In this document: positions 1 through 8,853 of the stretch, piece by piece
How the letters are laid out: every line of letters begins with the position of its first letter
How positions within the stretch are numbered: position 1 is the first letter of the stretch
Assembly: GCA_035697485.1 (NCBI GenBank)
Contig: DASSCU010000063.1
Location: 1-64,000 of the forward strand
DNA from: Actinomycetota bacterium
GTDB taxonomy: Bacteria; Actinomycetota; UBA4738; HRBIN12
Direction of reading: 5' to 3'
Length of the DNA: 64,000 nt
Program-made: the position numbers and the translations under genes
The notes under the pieces: generated by a model
Told to the model about the DNA's origin: nothing
Database searches by the model: none
What the model saw: the letters and a program-made list of their open reading frames with translations, nothing else

Positions 1-1
1 G

Positions 2-268
2 AGCGACCCGCTGAGCGTCTTCCGCTTCCGCGAACGCATCTCGGCGGGCATGGTGAGCGTGAACAACTCGACCTCGGGCGCCGAGGCGCACCTGCCGTTC
101 GGCGGCAACGGACGCAGCGGGAACGGCTCGCGGCAGTCGGGCGTCTGGGTCCTCGACCAGTTCACCCGCTGGCAGTCGATGAACTGGGACTACTCGGGCC
201 ACCTACAGAAGGCGCAGATGGACGTCGCCGACGTCGAGGCCGATCTGGGGTTCCGCCTGCCGGAGTGA
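2..268 (+). CDS. aldehyde dehydrogenase, C-terminal end (partial)
   Basis: This open frame enters from the left edge, so only about the last 88 residues are visible. The stretch GMVSVNNSTSG followed by LPFGGNGRSGNG is the conserved C-terminal part of NAD(P)-dependent aldehyde dehydrogenases (the PFGG-x-x-x-SG-x-G signature after the catalytic domain). The catalytic Cys and Glu lie upstream, outside the window, so the substrate cannot be inferred. The stop is the TGA at 266-268. The next gene converges on it from the other strand. Confidence 0.85.
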   Translation, partial: SDPLSVFRFRERISAGMVSVNNSTSGAEAHLPFGGNGRSGNGSRQSGVWVLDQFTRWQSMNWDYSGHLQKAQMDVADVEADLGFRLPE

Positions 269-290
269 CGACCGGCCGGATCCGGTCCGC

Positions 291-3179
291 CTACGGCGTC
301 GGAGAGGCCGAGGGCGATGGGGACGCCGCGGCCTCGCCCTCCACGGGGGGCGTCGCTCCGGAGAGCTCGAGCGCCTGCGCCACGAGGTCCTGCGCGGCCC
401 GGATCTCCTCCTGGTAGGTCGCGAGGTCGCCCTCGCGCAGCGCCGCGTCGGCCGCCTCGAAGTGCTGCGCGGCCTCGGCCAGCAACTCGGCGACCGTGCG
501 ATCGACGCCACCGTCACCCCCACCGTCGCCGTCGGGTTCCACCTGGCCCGCCACCGACTCCGCGAGCGCCTCGTCGAGCGTCTGTCCGACACCGACCACG
601 TCACCGTTGGCCACGACGACCCGCTTCAGCTCGGGCACCGCCGCCGACTGGTTCGCCTGCACGTAGACCGGTTGCACGTAGAGGAAGGAGTTCGCCATCG
701 GGATCACCAGCAGATCGCCGAAGAGCACGGTCGAGCCGCCTTGGCCGAGCAGCGTGCGTTCGGATGAGAACTGCGGGTCCTGGTTGATTCGCGAGAACAC
801 GATCGACGGTCCCGGCACGTTCTCAGAAGCGGGAAGCTCGAGGGAGAGGAGCCGCCCGTAGTTCTCGCCGGGGTCGGATTCCGCGGCCAGCCACGCCACC
901 ATGTTCTGGCGGCCCTCCGGCACGAACGGCAGCACGAGCTGGAACGATTCCTCGGCTTCTCCAGGCGCACGCATCAGCAGGTAGTAGGGGCGCAGCCTGG
1001 GTGCCGCATCGAGGGACGAAGTGGAGGTGGTGCCCGCGGCGACGTCGATCGGTTGCTGCGTCGGGTCGGCCGCGATCTCCCACCGGTCCTGCTTCTGGTA
1101 GAAGACCTCGGGATCGGTGACGTGGTAGTTGGCGTACTGCGTGGCCTGCACCTGGAAGAGGTTCTCGGGGTACCGGAAGTGGGCGCGGACCTCCTCGGGA
1201 GCCTCGGCGACATCGGTGAACAGCCCGGGGTACGCACGGGCCCACACCTGGATGATCGGGTCGGTCGTATCGGCGTAGTACGTCATCGAGCCCTCGTAGG
1301 CGTCGACCGTCACCTTCACGGCGTTGCGCATGTAGTTCGCGAGGACTGAAGGCAGATCACCCTCGGTGGCATCCTGCAGGTTGATCGACTCCGAGTACGG
1401 GTACTCGTTCGTGGTGGTGTAGGCGTCCCAGATCCACACGAGACGACCGTCGACGATCGTGAGGTAGGGGTCGCGGTCGAACGTGAGGAAGGGCACCGGC
1501 TTCGGGGCCCGGGCGTAGATGTCGCGGTAGATCATGATGCGGCTCGTCGGCACGATCTGTCCGGAGATCAGCAGGTTCACGTCTCGGAAGCGCCACGCGA
1601 ACAACGCCCGCTGCACCACGTTGCCGACCTCGATGCCACCGGTCCCTTGGTACTCGTAGCCCGACGGGGCCCCCTCGTAGTCGAGCTCCGGCGTCTTCGT
1701 CTTCGTGATCACGAAGGAAGCGTCGCTCGCGTCGCCCTCCCCGAAGTAGATGCGAGGCTCTTCCAACGCCGGCTGGTCGGTCGCCGGCGGAGGCAGATCG
1801 GAGAGCGTGAAGATCGGCGCGCCCTCGGCGTTCGCGGTGTTCACCCTGGCGGCGACCGCCCCGTACCCGTGCGTGTACACGAGGTGCTCGTTCTGCCACG
1901 TGCGGGCCTCGGCCTGGATGCCGGCCTGCGACACCTCCCGGCCGGAGACCATGAGCACGTTGCGCTCGCCGTCGATGTCGTAGCGGTCGACATCGACGTC
2001 GCGGAACTCGTAGAACGAGCGGAACCGCTGCAGCGACTGGAAGTTCTGTCCGATGATCGAAGGCCGCCACAGCCGGATGTTGTCCTTCGTGGTCTGGTTG
2101 GCTCGCAGTTGCGCTGCGGTCACCTGCGGCTCGTACGACTGTTCCGGCGGGGCCTCGACGCCGCCCGGCTCGATGTCGAAGGCGGTGGTCGTGCCCGCGA
2201 TGTTGTCGGCGATGTATTCCTGCTCGCGCTGGAACTCCTGCGGGGTGACCCGGAAGCGCTGCACGAACGCCGGGTAGGCCGTGCCGAGCAGCACCGAGAC
2301 GGCGCCCAGCACGATCACGGCGATGATCGGGAGTGCCCAACGCTGCCGCCAGATGTTCGCGAAGAAGAGCACCGCACAGATCACCGCAGCGATGATCAGG
2401 AAGTTCAACGCCGGCAACTGCGCGTTCACGTCGGTGTAGGACGCCCCCTGCACCACGCCCCGCCGCGAGGTGAGCAGGTCGAACCGCCCGAGGTAGTAGC
2501 CCCAGGCCTTGACCAGCATGATCAGGCCCAGCAGCACCGACAGGTGCGCCCTCGTCGCAGGGGCGACCCGCTCTCCCCACGTGCGCGCCTGCGGTCGGAT
2601 GCCGCCCCAGAAGAAGTGCGCGATCGCCGTGAGGAACGTGATCCCGACGAGCGTCGAGAACAGCCATCCCTGCAGGAACTTCAGCCACGGCAGCGAGAAG
2701 ACGTAGAAGGCAGGGTCGCGCTGGAACAACGGCTCGACATCACCGAACTCGACGCCGCTCGAGTGCCGCCAGAGCAGGAACACCTGCCACTGCCGCGAGA
2801 CCCCGATGCCCACCAGCAACGCGAGCGCCGCGGCGCCGACCGGCAGCGCCCACCCGAGGAACGGCTCGAACGACATGCGCAACCGTTCGATCGCCTCCTG
2901 TTCCGGGGTCAGGAACCGCAGGGGCGGCGGCGCGAGGCGGCGCGTGACGAGCAGGTTCGCGTAGAGCAGCCCGAAGAACAACAACCCGAACACGGTGCCG
3001 AGCGCGACCTTCGTCCGCAGCTCCGTCCAGAACACGCCGGACTGATCGATCTCGCGGTACCAGAGCAGGTCGATGTAGAACGTCGACATCACCGTGAAGA
3101 GCACGGCGAGCACGACGACCCCGCCGATCACGAACGCGGGCCAGCGTCGCTGGCGCGTGGGGATGCGGACGGTCGACAT
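291..3179 (-). CDS. UPF0182 family large membrane protein
   Basis: A 962-residue protein of the UPF0182 family, widespread in actinobacteria (Rv0064 type) and of unknown function. About seven hydrophobic segments fill the first 330 residues, starting with one near residues 14-35. A long extracytoplasmic region follows. The tail has an acidic glycine-rich linker, a helical segment around residues 890-940 (VAELLAEAAQHFEAADAAL) and a Ser/Pro-rich end. ATG at 3179 is preceded by a GGAGGA ribosome site, and a TAGGCT -10-like hexamer lies at 3227-3232. Its neighbour is a PDZ/Lon-like protease, the same pairing as Rv3193c/Rv3194c in mycobacteria (from memory). The family call is secure; the role is not known. 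Confidence 0.9.
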   Translation of the reverse strand: MSTVRIPTRQRRWPAFVIGGVVVLAVLFTVMSTFYIDLLWYREIDQSGVFWTELRTKVALGTVFGLLFFGLLYANLLVTRRLAPPPLRFLTPEQEAIERLRMSFEPFLGWALPVGAAALALLVGIGVSRQWQVFLLWRHSSGVEFGDVEPLFQRDPAFYVFSLPWLKFLQGWLFSTLVGITFLTAIAHFFWGGIRPQARTWGERVAPATRAHLSVLLGLIMLVKAWGYYLGRFDLLTSRRGVVQGASYTDVNAQLPALNFLIIAAVICAVLFFANIWRQRWALPIIAVIVLGAVSVLLGTAYPAFVQRFRVTPQEFQREQEYIADNIAGTTTAFDIEPGGVEAPPEQSYEPQVTAAQLRANQTTKDNIRLWRPSIIGQNFQSLQRFRSFYEFRDVDVDRYDIDGERNVLMVSGREVSQAGIQAEARTWQNEHLVYTHGYGAVAARVNTANAEGAPIFTLSDLPPPATDQPALEEPRIYFGEGDASDASFVITKTKTPELDYEGAPSGYEYQGTGGIEVGNVVQRALFAWRFRDVNLLISGQIVPTSRIMIYRDIYARAPKPVPFLTFDRDPYLTIVDGRLVWIWDAYTTTNEYPYSESINLQDATEGDLPSVLANYMRNAVKVTVDAYEGSMTYYADTTDPIIQVWARAYPGLFTDVAEAPEEVRAHFRYPENLFQVQATQYANYHVTDPEVFYQKQDRWEIAADPTQQPIDVAAGTTSTSSLDAAPRLRPYYLLMRAPGEAEESFQLVLPFVPEGRQNMVAWLAAESDPGENYGRLLSLELPASENVPGPSIVFSRINQDPQFSSERTLLGQGGSTVLFGDLLVIPMANSFLYVQPVYVQANQSAAVPELKRVVVANGDVVGVGQTLDEALAESVAGQVEPDGDGGGDGGVDRTVAELLAEAAQHFEAADAALREGDLATYQEEIRAAQDLVAQALELSGATPPVEGEAAASPSPSASPTP

Positions 3180-3258
3180 GGTTCGGGTCGTTCCTCCTCG
3201 GATGGGCGGCGGGCGCGCCCACGGCGAGCCTAACGCATGCGGTGATATGCGACGGCCG

Positions 3259-4236
3259 TCACAGCCCCTCGAGCGCCTCGACGGCGTCGTCGAACGTCGC
3301 CACGGAGATGAGCCGCATGCCCTCGGTGTCGACGTCGGCGAGCTCGTCCATGTTGTCGGCGGGCACGAGGAAGACGGACGCTCCCGCGCGCTCGGCCCCG
3401 ATCACCTTGTCGGCGATGTTCCCGATCGGGCCGACGTCGCCACCGGGGTCGATCGTGCCGGTGCCGGCGATCGTCCGCCCCCCCGTGAGGTCCTCGGGGG
3501 TGAGCGCGTCGTACAGGCCCAACGAGAACATCAGGCCGCCCGAGGGACCGCCCACGTCGCCGCTCGAGATCTCGATCGGGAACGGGAACGCGTCGACCAT
3601 GCTGATGCCGACCAGCGGTTCCTCGTTGTCGGGGACGCAGGGCTCCCGCAGCAGCTCGATGTCGTGGACCTCGCCAGCGGCGCGCACCCGGAAGGCCAGC
3701 GGCTCGTCGAGCGGCACGCGGTCGATCGTCCGCCTCGCCTCCTGGGTCGAGTCGACGCGTCGGCCGTCGATCGCCAGCACCACGTCGCCGACGAAGAGCT
3801 CGCCCTCGGCCGGGCAATCGGGACCGACGGCCTGGATCAGGGCGCCCTTGCCATGTTCCTCCGGGTAGTCGAACAGCTCGTTGAGGACCACGATCGACGC
3901 GTCGATCTTGCTCTGGTCCATCTGGGAGATCGCGCGCTCCTGCTCCTGCTCGCGATCGGCTCCGGGGGGATAGATCGCCTCCTCGCCGACGATGAACCGC
4001 GACTCGTCGATCCACGCCACGAGCGACTGGAGCGCGGTGACCTGCTGCCAGCGTACGGTCGTCAAGATCAGCGTGCCCTCGGATGCGTACCGGGGCACGT
4101 CCTGCACGTCGATCAGCGGCGCGACGTCGTTCGCCGGCCCCGGCCCGACCGCGTAGTAGGGCAGCCGGATCCAGGCCGCGGCGAACGCGATGGCGAACAG
4201 GACGACGAGGGCGACAACGCGGGCGGTGCGTCTCAT
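3259..4236 (-). CDS. PDZ-domain, Lon-like (S16) membrane-anchored protease
   Basis: A 325-residue YlbL/Rv3194c-type protein. One N-terminal membrane anchor (ARVVALVVLFAIAFAAAW) is followed by an extracytoplasmic region, a PDZ domain around residues 120-200 (GDVVLAIDGRRV) and a C-terminal Lon-type proteolytic domain. The serine/lysine dyad is visible as GGPSGGLMFSLG (catalytic Ser) and, about 40 residues later, GNIADKVIGA (Lys). An in-frame ATG lies 27 nt further upstream, but 4236 has GAGG about 7 nt before it and begins exactly at the basic n-region. It is transcribed towards UPF0182 and may share a unit with it. Substrates are unknown; in Bacillus YlbL is reported to act in the DNA-damage response. 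Confidence 0.9.
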   Translation of the reverse strand: MRRTARVVALVVLFAIAFAAAWIRLPYYAVGPGPANDVAPLIDVQDVPRYASEGTLILTTVRWQQVTALQSLVAWIDESRFIVGEEAIYPPGADREQEQERAISQMDQSKIDASIVVLNELFDYPEEHGKGALIQAVGPDCPAEGELFVGDVVLAIDGRRVDSTQEARRTIDRVPLDEPLAFRVRAAGEVHDIELLREPCVPDNEEPLVGISMVDAFPFPIEISSGDVGGPSGGLMFSLGLYDALTPEDLTGGRTIAGTGTIDPGGDVGPIGNIADKVIGAERAGASVFLVPADNMDELADVDTEGMRLISVATFDDAVEALEGL

Positions 4237-4331
4237 GGTGGGCCTCGATAGTACGGGCGGCATCGGAGATCTTCCTTCACGGAACCCCTGCGGGCGAAGT
4301 ACGCTCGTGCCGCCGAGAGGAGGACGAGCCC

Positions 4332-4697
4332 GTGGGAACCGTGCTGGTGGTGGTCATCGCCGTGGCCGTCGGCGTGCTCGTCTACCGGCTGACCGCCGGC
4401 GACACCGAACCGACGAGCTCGGCCGAGCCTCCCCTCCCCGGAACGGACGACGAGATCGGCGCGTGGTCGAGCGGCGAAGGGGGCGTCACGCGCTCAGCGC
4501 TGGCTCCGACCGAGCGGCGGACCGAGGTGCCGGAGGGGTACATCCCGGTCGCGTCGGGCGCGCCGTCGTGGCATGCCCGGCTCGGCGGTGCGATGGGCCT
4601 CGTGATCGCGGTCGCGATCGGCGCGATCGCGCTGGCGCTCTCGTTGTGGGCGCTGGCGTCGTTCGTCTCCCGGCTCTTCTCCGACGCAGGCGCTTGA
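4332..4697 (+). CDS. small two-pass membrane protein, unknown
   Basis: A 121-residue protein that I do not recognise. It has an N-terminal membrane segment (VLVVVIAVAVGVLVYRL, residues 4-20), a polar middle of about 65 residues and a second membrane segment near the C-terminus (GLVIAVAIGAIALALSLWAL), so both hydrophobic ends flank a soluble loop. The GTG at 4332 has a strong AGGAGG eight bases upstream, and a TACGCT -10-like hexamer lies at 4300-4305. It is divergent from the PDZ protease and converges on the mreB-like gene. Its function cannot be inferred. Confidence 0.7.
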   Translation: MGTVLVVVIAVAVGVLVYRLTAGDTEPTSSAEPPLPGTDDEIGAWSSGEGGVTRSALAPTERRTEVPEGYIPVASGAPSWHARLGGAMGLVIAVAIGAIALALSLWALASFVSRLFSDAGA

Positions 4698-4715
4698 CGC
4701 CCGGCCGCCACGGCG

Positions 4716-5723
4716 TCACCGACGGCGGACGAGCTGGAACGCCGACCGGTAATCCTCGAGGTGCTCGAGCATGCGACCCGTGCCGACGACCACCGTCTCG
4801 AGCGGCCGTTCCACGACGTGAACGGGCACCTCGCACTCCTGGGCCAGCAACATGTCGAAGCCCCGCAGCAGCGCTCCCCCGCCGGTGAGGAACATGCCCG
4901 TCTCGAGCACGTCATGCGTGAGCTCGGGCGGCGCCTCGGCGAGCGTGAGGCGGGTGGCCTCGACGATGCCGTGCACCGGCTCGCCGATCGCCTTGCGGAT
5001 CTCGTCCTCGGTGACCTTCACCTCGACGGTGTTCCCGGTGGCGAGCTCGCGTCCGATCACGACGGCGGCCTTGCTGCCCGGCGTCGGGAAGGCCGATCCG
5101 ATCGCGACCTTGATCTCCTCGGCGGCCTTCTCCCCGATCGCGACGCCGTACTCGGTGCGGATGTGTTGCTGAACGGCGCCGTCGAGATCGAACCCGCCGA
5201 GCGCGGCCGAGCGGCCGCTCACGACGCCCCCCATCGACACGACCGCCATCTCCGAGCGGCCGCCGCCGATGTCGACGACGAGGTGTCCCACCGGCTCGTG
5301 CACGGGCAGCCCGGCGCCGATCGCGGCGGCGAGTGGTTCCTCGACCAATGTCACCTGGCGCACCCCCGCCGACCGGATCGCGTCCTCGATCGCACGGCGC
5401 TCGACCTCCGAGCTCATCGACGGCACGGCCACCAGGACCCGGGGACGCGGGAAGCGCACGGTCATCGTGCGGCGGATCACGACCTCGATCATGGCCTGCG
5501 TCACGTCGAATTCGGTCATCGTGCCCTGCTTGAGCGGTCGCACCGCGAGCACGTTGCCAGCGTCGTTGCCGAGCAGCTGCCATGCTTCCTCACCCATGGC
5601 GAGCACCTCGCCGGTGTCCGCCCGCACGGCGACGACGGCGGGCTCATCGAACACCACACCTTCGCCCTGTCGGTAGACGAGGGTGTTCGCGGTCCCGAGG
5701 TCGATCGCGAGATCGCGGCCCAT
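4716..5723 (-). CDS. mreB: MreB-like actin-fold protein
   Basis: A 335-residue bacterial actin homologue that would form membrane-associated filaments guiding lateral wall synthesis. The phosphate-1 loop (DLGTANTLVY), the LVEEPLAAAIGAG segment and the adenosine loop (LTGGGALLRGFD) are typical. The phosphate-2 loop reads DIGGGRSEMAV, where MreB normally has DIGGGTT; the first Thr is Arg, which could alter ATP contacts. No mreC, mreD, pbp2 or rodA lies beside it, as they would in a standard mre operon. The downstream and upstream neighbours are a small membrane protein and moaE. It could be a second MreB/Mbl-type paralogue. Confidence 0.9.
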   Translation of the reverse strand: MGRDLAIDLGTANTLVYRQGEGVVFDEPAVVAVRADTGEVLAMGEEAWQLLGNDAGNVLAVRPLKQGTMTEFDVTQAMIEVVIRRTMTVRFPRPRVLVAVPSMSSEVERRAIEDAIRSAGVRQVTLVEEPLAAAIGAGLPVHEPVGHLVVDIGGGRSEMAVVSMGGVVSGRSAALGGFDLDGAVQQHIRTEYGVAIGEKAAEEIKVAIGSAFPTPGSKAAVVIGRELATGNTVEVKVTEDEIRKAIGEPVHGIVEATRLTLAEAPPELTHDVLETGMFLTGGGALLRGFDMLLAQECEVPVHVVERPLETVVVGTGRMLEHLEDYRSAFQLVRRR

Positions 5724-5758
5724 CGCTATCGAGGAGTCCTGAGAGAGAAGGCCGCCAT

Positions 5759-6211
5759 CTAGCTGCCCATCACCCAGTGGGCCTCGCCTGAGACGAGGCC
5801 TTCCTTCTTCCAGATGGGCACGTCCTCCTTGAGCCGCTCGATGCCGTGGCGACAGGCCTCGAACGCCTCGGCGCGGTGGGGCGCCGAGACGGCGACGATC
5901 ACGCTCGTCTCGCCGACCTCGAGCGAGCCGACGCGGTGCACGATCGCGACGCGGCGAGCCGGCCAGCGCTCCAGGATCTCACCGGCGAGCTCATGGAGCC
6001 GCTGCTCCGCGAGCTCGTGCCAGGCCTCGTAGGTGAGGCCGGTGACGCCTCCGGCGTCGGAATGATCGCGCACCGTGCCGGTGAAGATGCACACCGCGCC
6101 GGCGGCCGGGTCGGCAACGGCCGCCGCCGCCTCGTCGAGCGAGAGCGGCGCATCCTGCACGCGCGTCAGGACGCTCGCGTCGGGGTCGGAGCCGGTTCGC
6201 AGGTCGGACAC
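5759..6211 (-). CDS. moaE: molybdopterin synthase catalytic subunit
   Basis: MoaE, 150 residues, the large subunit that inserts dithiolene sulfur into cyclic pyranopterin using thiocarboxylated MoaD. The signature stretches are FTGTVRDH, TYEAW, HRVGSLEVGE, SVIVAVSAPHRAEAF and the lysine-bearing VPIWKKE near the C-terminus. The start is GTG at 6211, preceded by TACGAT with exactly 6 nt between, which suggests a leaderless transcript. No other molybdenum-cofactor gene is visible nearby, so the partner MoaD must be encoded elsewhere. Confidence 0.93.
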   Translation of the reverse strand: MSDLRTGSDPDASVLTRVQDAPLSLDEAAAAVADPAAGAVCIFTGTVRDHSDAGGVTGLTYEAWHELAEQRLHELAGEILERWPARRVAIVHRVGSLEVGETSVIVAVSAPHRAEAFEACRHGIERLKEDVPIWKKEGLVSGEAHWVMGS

Positions 6212-6217
6212 GCGGCC

Positions 6218-6223
6218 ATCGTA
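6218..6223 (-). promoter_or_regulatory. TACGAT -10 element of moaE (leaderless)
   Basis: On the minus strand TACGAT is followed by ggccgc and then the GTG start of moaE. The spacing puts the expected transcription start at the first base of the codon. There is no Shine-Dalgarno sequence. Confidence 0.5.
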
Positions 6224-6249
6224 ACCAAGGCCGAAGGACCGAGGGGTCG

Positions 6250-6255
6250 TACGAT
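6250..6255 (+). promoter_or_regulatory. TACGAT -10 element of the DUF2342 gene (leaderless)
   Basis: TACGAT is followed by 6 nt (gagacg) and the ATG at 6262. It is the same hexamer and spacing as for the divergent moaE and for the VOC gene at 9272. No ribosome-binding site is present. Confidence 0.5.
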
Positions 6256-6261
6256 GAGACG

Positions 6262-7446
6262 ATGAGCGATCAAGGAAGCAGCGGGTTCGGGTTCCCGTTC
6301 GGCATGGATCCGGAGTCGTTGCGCGACGCGCCGCTGTTCCGCGAGATGCAGCGGGTGATGTCGTCGTCGTCGGGACCCGTGAACTGGGAGCTCGCGCGGC
6401 AGGTCGCGGTCGCGAGCGCCGCCGAAGCAGGCGACGACCACGACGCCACCGACGAGGAGCGCCATGGCTTCGAGGAAGCCGTGCGAGTCGCCGAGCTGCA
6501 CGTCGCGCGGTTCACGGGTCTCGACCCGCCGATCGACGTGGCCGACGTGCGCGCGGTGCGCCGCGCGGAGTGGATCGGGGCGAACGCCGAGAACCTCGCC
6601 GGCCTGCTGGAGCCGGCCGCCAGGCGCATCGGCGAGTCGATGGATCTCGCGCAGCATGGGTCCATGCCGCCCGAGATGCAGGCGATGAGCGGCATGCTCG
6701 CCCAGATCTCGCCGCTGCTGATGGGCGCGCAGGTCGGGCAGGTGCTCGGGTTTCTCGCGCAGCGGGTGCTCGGCCAGTACGACGTGGCGGTGCCACGATC
6801 GGGACCGGGCGCGGTGATGTTCGTGGTGCCGAACGTGCGCCGGTTCGAGACGGATTGGTCGCTCGACCCGACCGACTTCCGCACGTTCGTGGCACTGCAC
6901 GAGGTGACGCACCGGTTCGAGTTCGCCCAGCCGTGGGCGCGCACCCGGTTCGCTGAGCTGCTCGACGACTTCCTGTCGACGCTGCGGTTCGACATGGAAG
7001 GCCTGCGGTCGCGGTTGGCGACGATCGACGCGAGCGACCCCGAGACGCTGCAGCAGATGCTCCAGAGCGACGAGGGTCTCTTCGGCGCCGAGCTCGACGA
7101 CGAGCAGCGGCTGAAGCTGGGCAGGATCCAGGCGTTCATGTCGGCGGCCGAGGGCTACGGCGACCACGTGATGCACACGCTCGGCGCCGAGCTGCTGCCC
7201 TCGTACGGCCGGATCGAGGAGGCGATGCGCCGCTACCGAGAGGGCGAGGCCGGCGATCCGGTGTTCGAGCGGCTCCTCGGCGTGGAGATGAAGCGCGAGC
7301 AGTACGAGGCCGGACGGGCATTCTGCGACACGGTGGTCTCACTCACCGACGAGGCGACGTTGTCGCGGATGTGGGAGAGCCCCGACGCGATGCCGTCGCT
7401 GCCGGAGGTGGCCGAGCCGCGGTTGTGGCTCGCCCGCACGGTCTGA
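6262..7446 (+). CDS. DUF2342 zinc-metalloprotease-like, F420-associated family
   Basis: A 394-residue member of the actinobacterial DUF2342 family (named coenzyme F420 biosynthesis-associated or zinc-dependent metalloprotease in databases). The HEVTH motif in ALHEVTHRFEF (about residues 212-222) is a zincin-type HExxH and would supply two zinc ligands and the catalytic Glu. There is no signal peptide, so it should be cytoplasmic. The N-terminus (MSDQGSSGFGFPFGMDPESL) resembles that of other family members. The biochemical role is not established, and the F420 link comes only from phyletic co-occurrence of the family. It stands alone with its own leaderless-type promoter. Confidence 0.85.
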   Translation: MSDQGSSGFGFPFGMDPESLRDAPLFREMQRVMSSSSGPVNWELARQVAVASAAEAGDDHDATDEERHGFEEAVRVAELHVARFTGLDPPIDVADVRAVRRAEWIGANAENLAGLLEPAARRIGESMDLAQHGSMPPEMQAMSGMLAQISPLLMGAQVGQVLGFLAQRVLGQYDVAVPRSGPGAVMFVVPNVRRFETDWSLDPTDFRTFVALHEVTHRFEFAQPWARTRFAELLDDFLSTLRFDMEGLRSRLATIDASDPETLQQMLQSDEGLFGAELDDEQRLKLGRIQAFMSAAEGYGDHVMHTLGAELLPSYGRIEEAMRRYREGEAGDPVFERLLGVEMKREQYEAGRAFCDTVVSLTDEATLSRMWESPDAMPSLPEVAEPRLWLARTV

Positions 7447-7502
7447 GGCGAGGGCCCGGGAACGCCGCTGCGGCGGGAACGGTCGTATATCCTCTCCGCT
7501 CG

Positions 7503-8282
7503 ATGGATCCGGTCGGAGAGCTCGTCGCGGCAGCCGTCGTCGACGAGCGTGTGTGGGAGGCGTACGGCGCCCAGGCGAACGACGGCGTCTACCTCGTCGG
7601 GCAGCCCGGCCCGGCGCTGCCGTTCGTCATCTTCCGCGCGTGGAAGGTGCCCGTCGGCGTCGTGAGCGAGGAGATCCGGCTGATCGGACCCTCGGGACGC
7701 ACGATCTGGCGGTGGGGGCCCGAGCCACGCCGCATGGCCGGGGCGATGGACCTCACGACCGAGCTCGATCGCGTGGGCGACGCGGTGTTCGACGAAACCG
7801 GCACGTACGTGGCGTCGTTCATCATCGACGACGCGATCGTGGGCGAGATCGAGTTTCCGGTCTTCGTGCAGAGCGCGCCGGCGAAGCTCGCGAAGGAGAC
7901 CGAGGACGGGCTGAAGAAGTCCGACGTGATCTGGGTCGGCGAGGAGCGAGCCGGGAAGCGGCGCACGGCCCCGGTGTGGTTCGCGTACAAGGACGGGAAG
8001 ATCTTCGTGATCTCGAAGCGGGAGCCCGGGCCCGAGGAGCAGACGGTACCGGGCGTGCCCGACGCCCAGCAGCTCCTCGTCGTCACCCGGCGGAAGGGCC
8101 GCGACACCTCGCTGGAGGAGTTCTGGGCTGCGCAGCGACGGCTCGAGGGCGCGGAGTGGGAGGCGGCCGCCGCCGTGCTCGCCGACAAGCGGAAGAGCCG
8201 CGTGGGCTCGCCCGCCGAGAACATCGCGAAGTGGCGAGGCTCGTGCGACATCGTCGAGCTCATCCCCAACGTCGCGAACTGA
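7503..8282 (+). CDS. conserved hypothetical cytoplasmic protein
   Basis: A 259-residue soluble protein that I do not recognise. It has no signal peptide or membrane segment. The N-terminal half reads like a beta-rich domain (LPFVIFRAWKVPVG, GTYVASFIIDDAIVGEIEFPVFV). The middle has VWFAYKDGKIFVIS, and the C-terminal quarter is helical and charged. A TATCCT hexamer lies 9 nt before the ATG, consistent with a leaderless or near-leaderless start. It follows the DUF2342 gene by 56 nt on the same strand and could be co-transcribed with it. Confidence 0.7.
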   Translation: MDPVGELVAAAVVDERVWEAYGAQANDGVYLVGQPGPALPFVIFRAWKVPVGVVSEEIRLIGPSGRTIWRWGPEPRRMAGAMDLTTELDRVGDAVFDETGTYVASFIIDDAIVGEIEFPVFVQSAPAKLAKETEDGLKKSDVIWVGEERAGKRRTAPVWFAYKDGKIFVISKREPGPEEQTVPGVPDAQQLLVVTRRKGRDTSLEEFWAAQRRLEGAEWEAAAAVLADKRKSRVGSPAENIAKWRGSCDIVELIPNVAN

Positions 8283-8352
8283 TCCGCGCACCACTCGCGG
8301 CGCTCGCGGATCCGCACGTGGATGCCGGCGTTCTGACGCGTCGCGCGCCGGT

Positions 8353-8853
8353 TCAGGCGAGCGATCCGGCGACCTGCTCGAGGCGATCCATCGACTCCTG
8401 CATGCCGGCTTCCATGCCCGACTCGAGGATCATGTCTCGCACCTCGGCGCTGTGGCACTCCGTGGTCTGCGTGAGCAGCGTGCGGCCGTCGACCTCGGTG
8501 AACGTCGTCGTGATCAGCGCCGGTTCGAGGCCCTGGGCCTCCTCCGCTCCAGGGCCGGTGTCGTAGATCTCGGTGTTCACGATGCGCTCGTTCGGAACGA
8601 TCTCCCGGAACTCCCCGTGGAACCCGACCTCGAACCCCTCGTTCGCGGTCATGAGGTAGCGCCACGAGCCGCCCACCCGCAGGTCGACGTCGGCGACGCT
8701 CACCTCACCGCGCTTGCCGCTCCACCACCGTTCGATCAGCTCCGGCGTGGTCCAGGCCCGGTACACCAGGTGCCTGGGAGCCTCGAACTCCCTCGTGATC
8801 TGGATCTGCGTCTCCGACGGAAGCGTCACCACCGCGGTCCCGCTAGTCACCAT
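8353..8853 (-). CDS. SRPBCC/AHSA1-type ligand-binding protein
   Basis: About 166 residues with the START-like helix-grip fold of the AHSA1 family. Typical stretches are REFEAPRHLVYRAWTTPELIERWW, the GGSWRYLM turn, and TTFTEVDGRTLLTQT followed by a long C-terminal helix. Such proteins bind hydrophobic ligands in the cytoplasm and very often sit behind an ArsR regulator, as here. ATG at 8853 (codon 4 of the longer frame) is preferred because GGAG lies 9 nt upstream; ATG at 8862 has none at proper distance. Either start overlaps the end of arsR, so translation is probably coupled. The ligand is unknown. Confidence 0.85.
   Translation of the reverse strand: MVTSGTAVVTLPSETQIQITREFEAPRHLVYRAWTTPELIERWWSGKRGEVSVADVDLRVGGSWRYLMTANEGFEVGFHGEFREIVPNERIVNTEIYDTGPGAEEAQGLEPALITTTFTEVDGRTLLTQTTECHSAEVRDMILESGMEAGMQESMDRLEQVAGSLA

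Noticed and set aside
1647-3233. Very long open frame antisense to the UPF0182 gene (about 528 codons).
   Set aside because: Arg/Asp/His-rich composition with no recognisable domain; antisense openness is expected in GC-rich DNA.
6166-7176. Long open frames antisense to the DUF2342 gene.
   Set aside because: Composition is that of a shadow frame, and the plus strand encodes a recognisable protein with HExxH.
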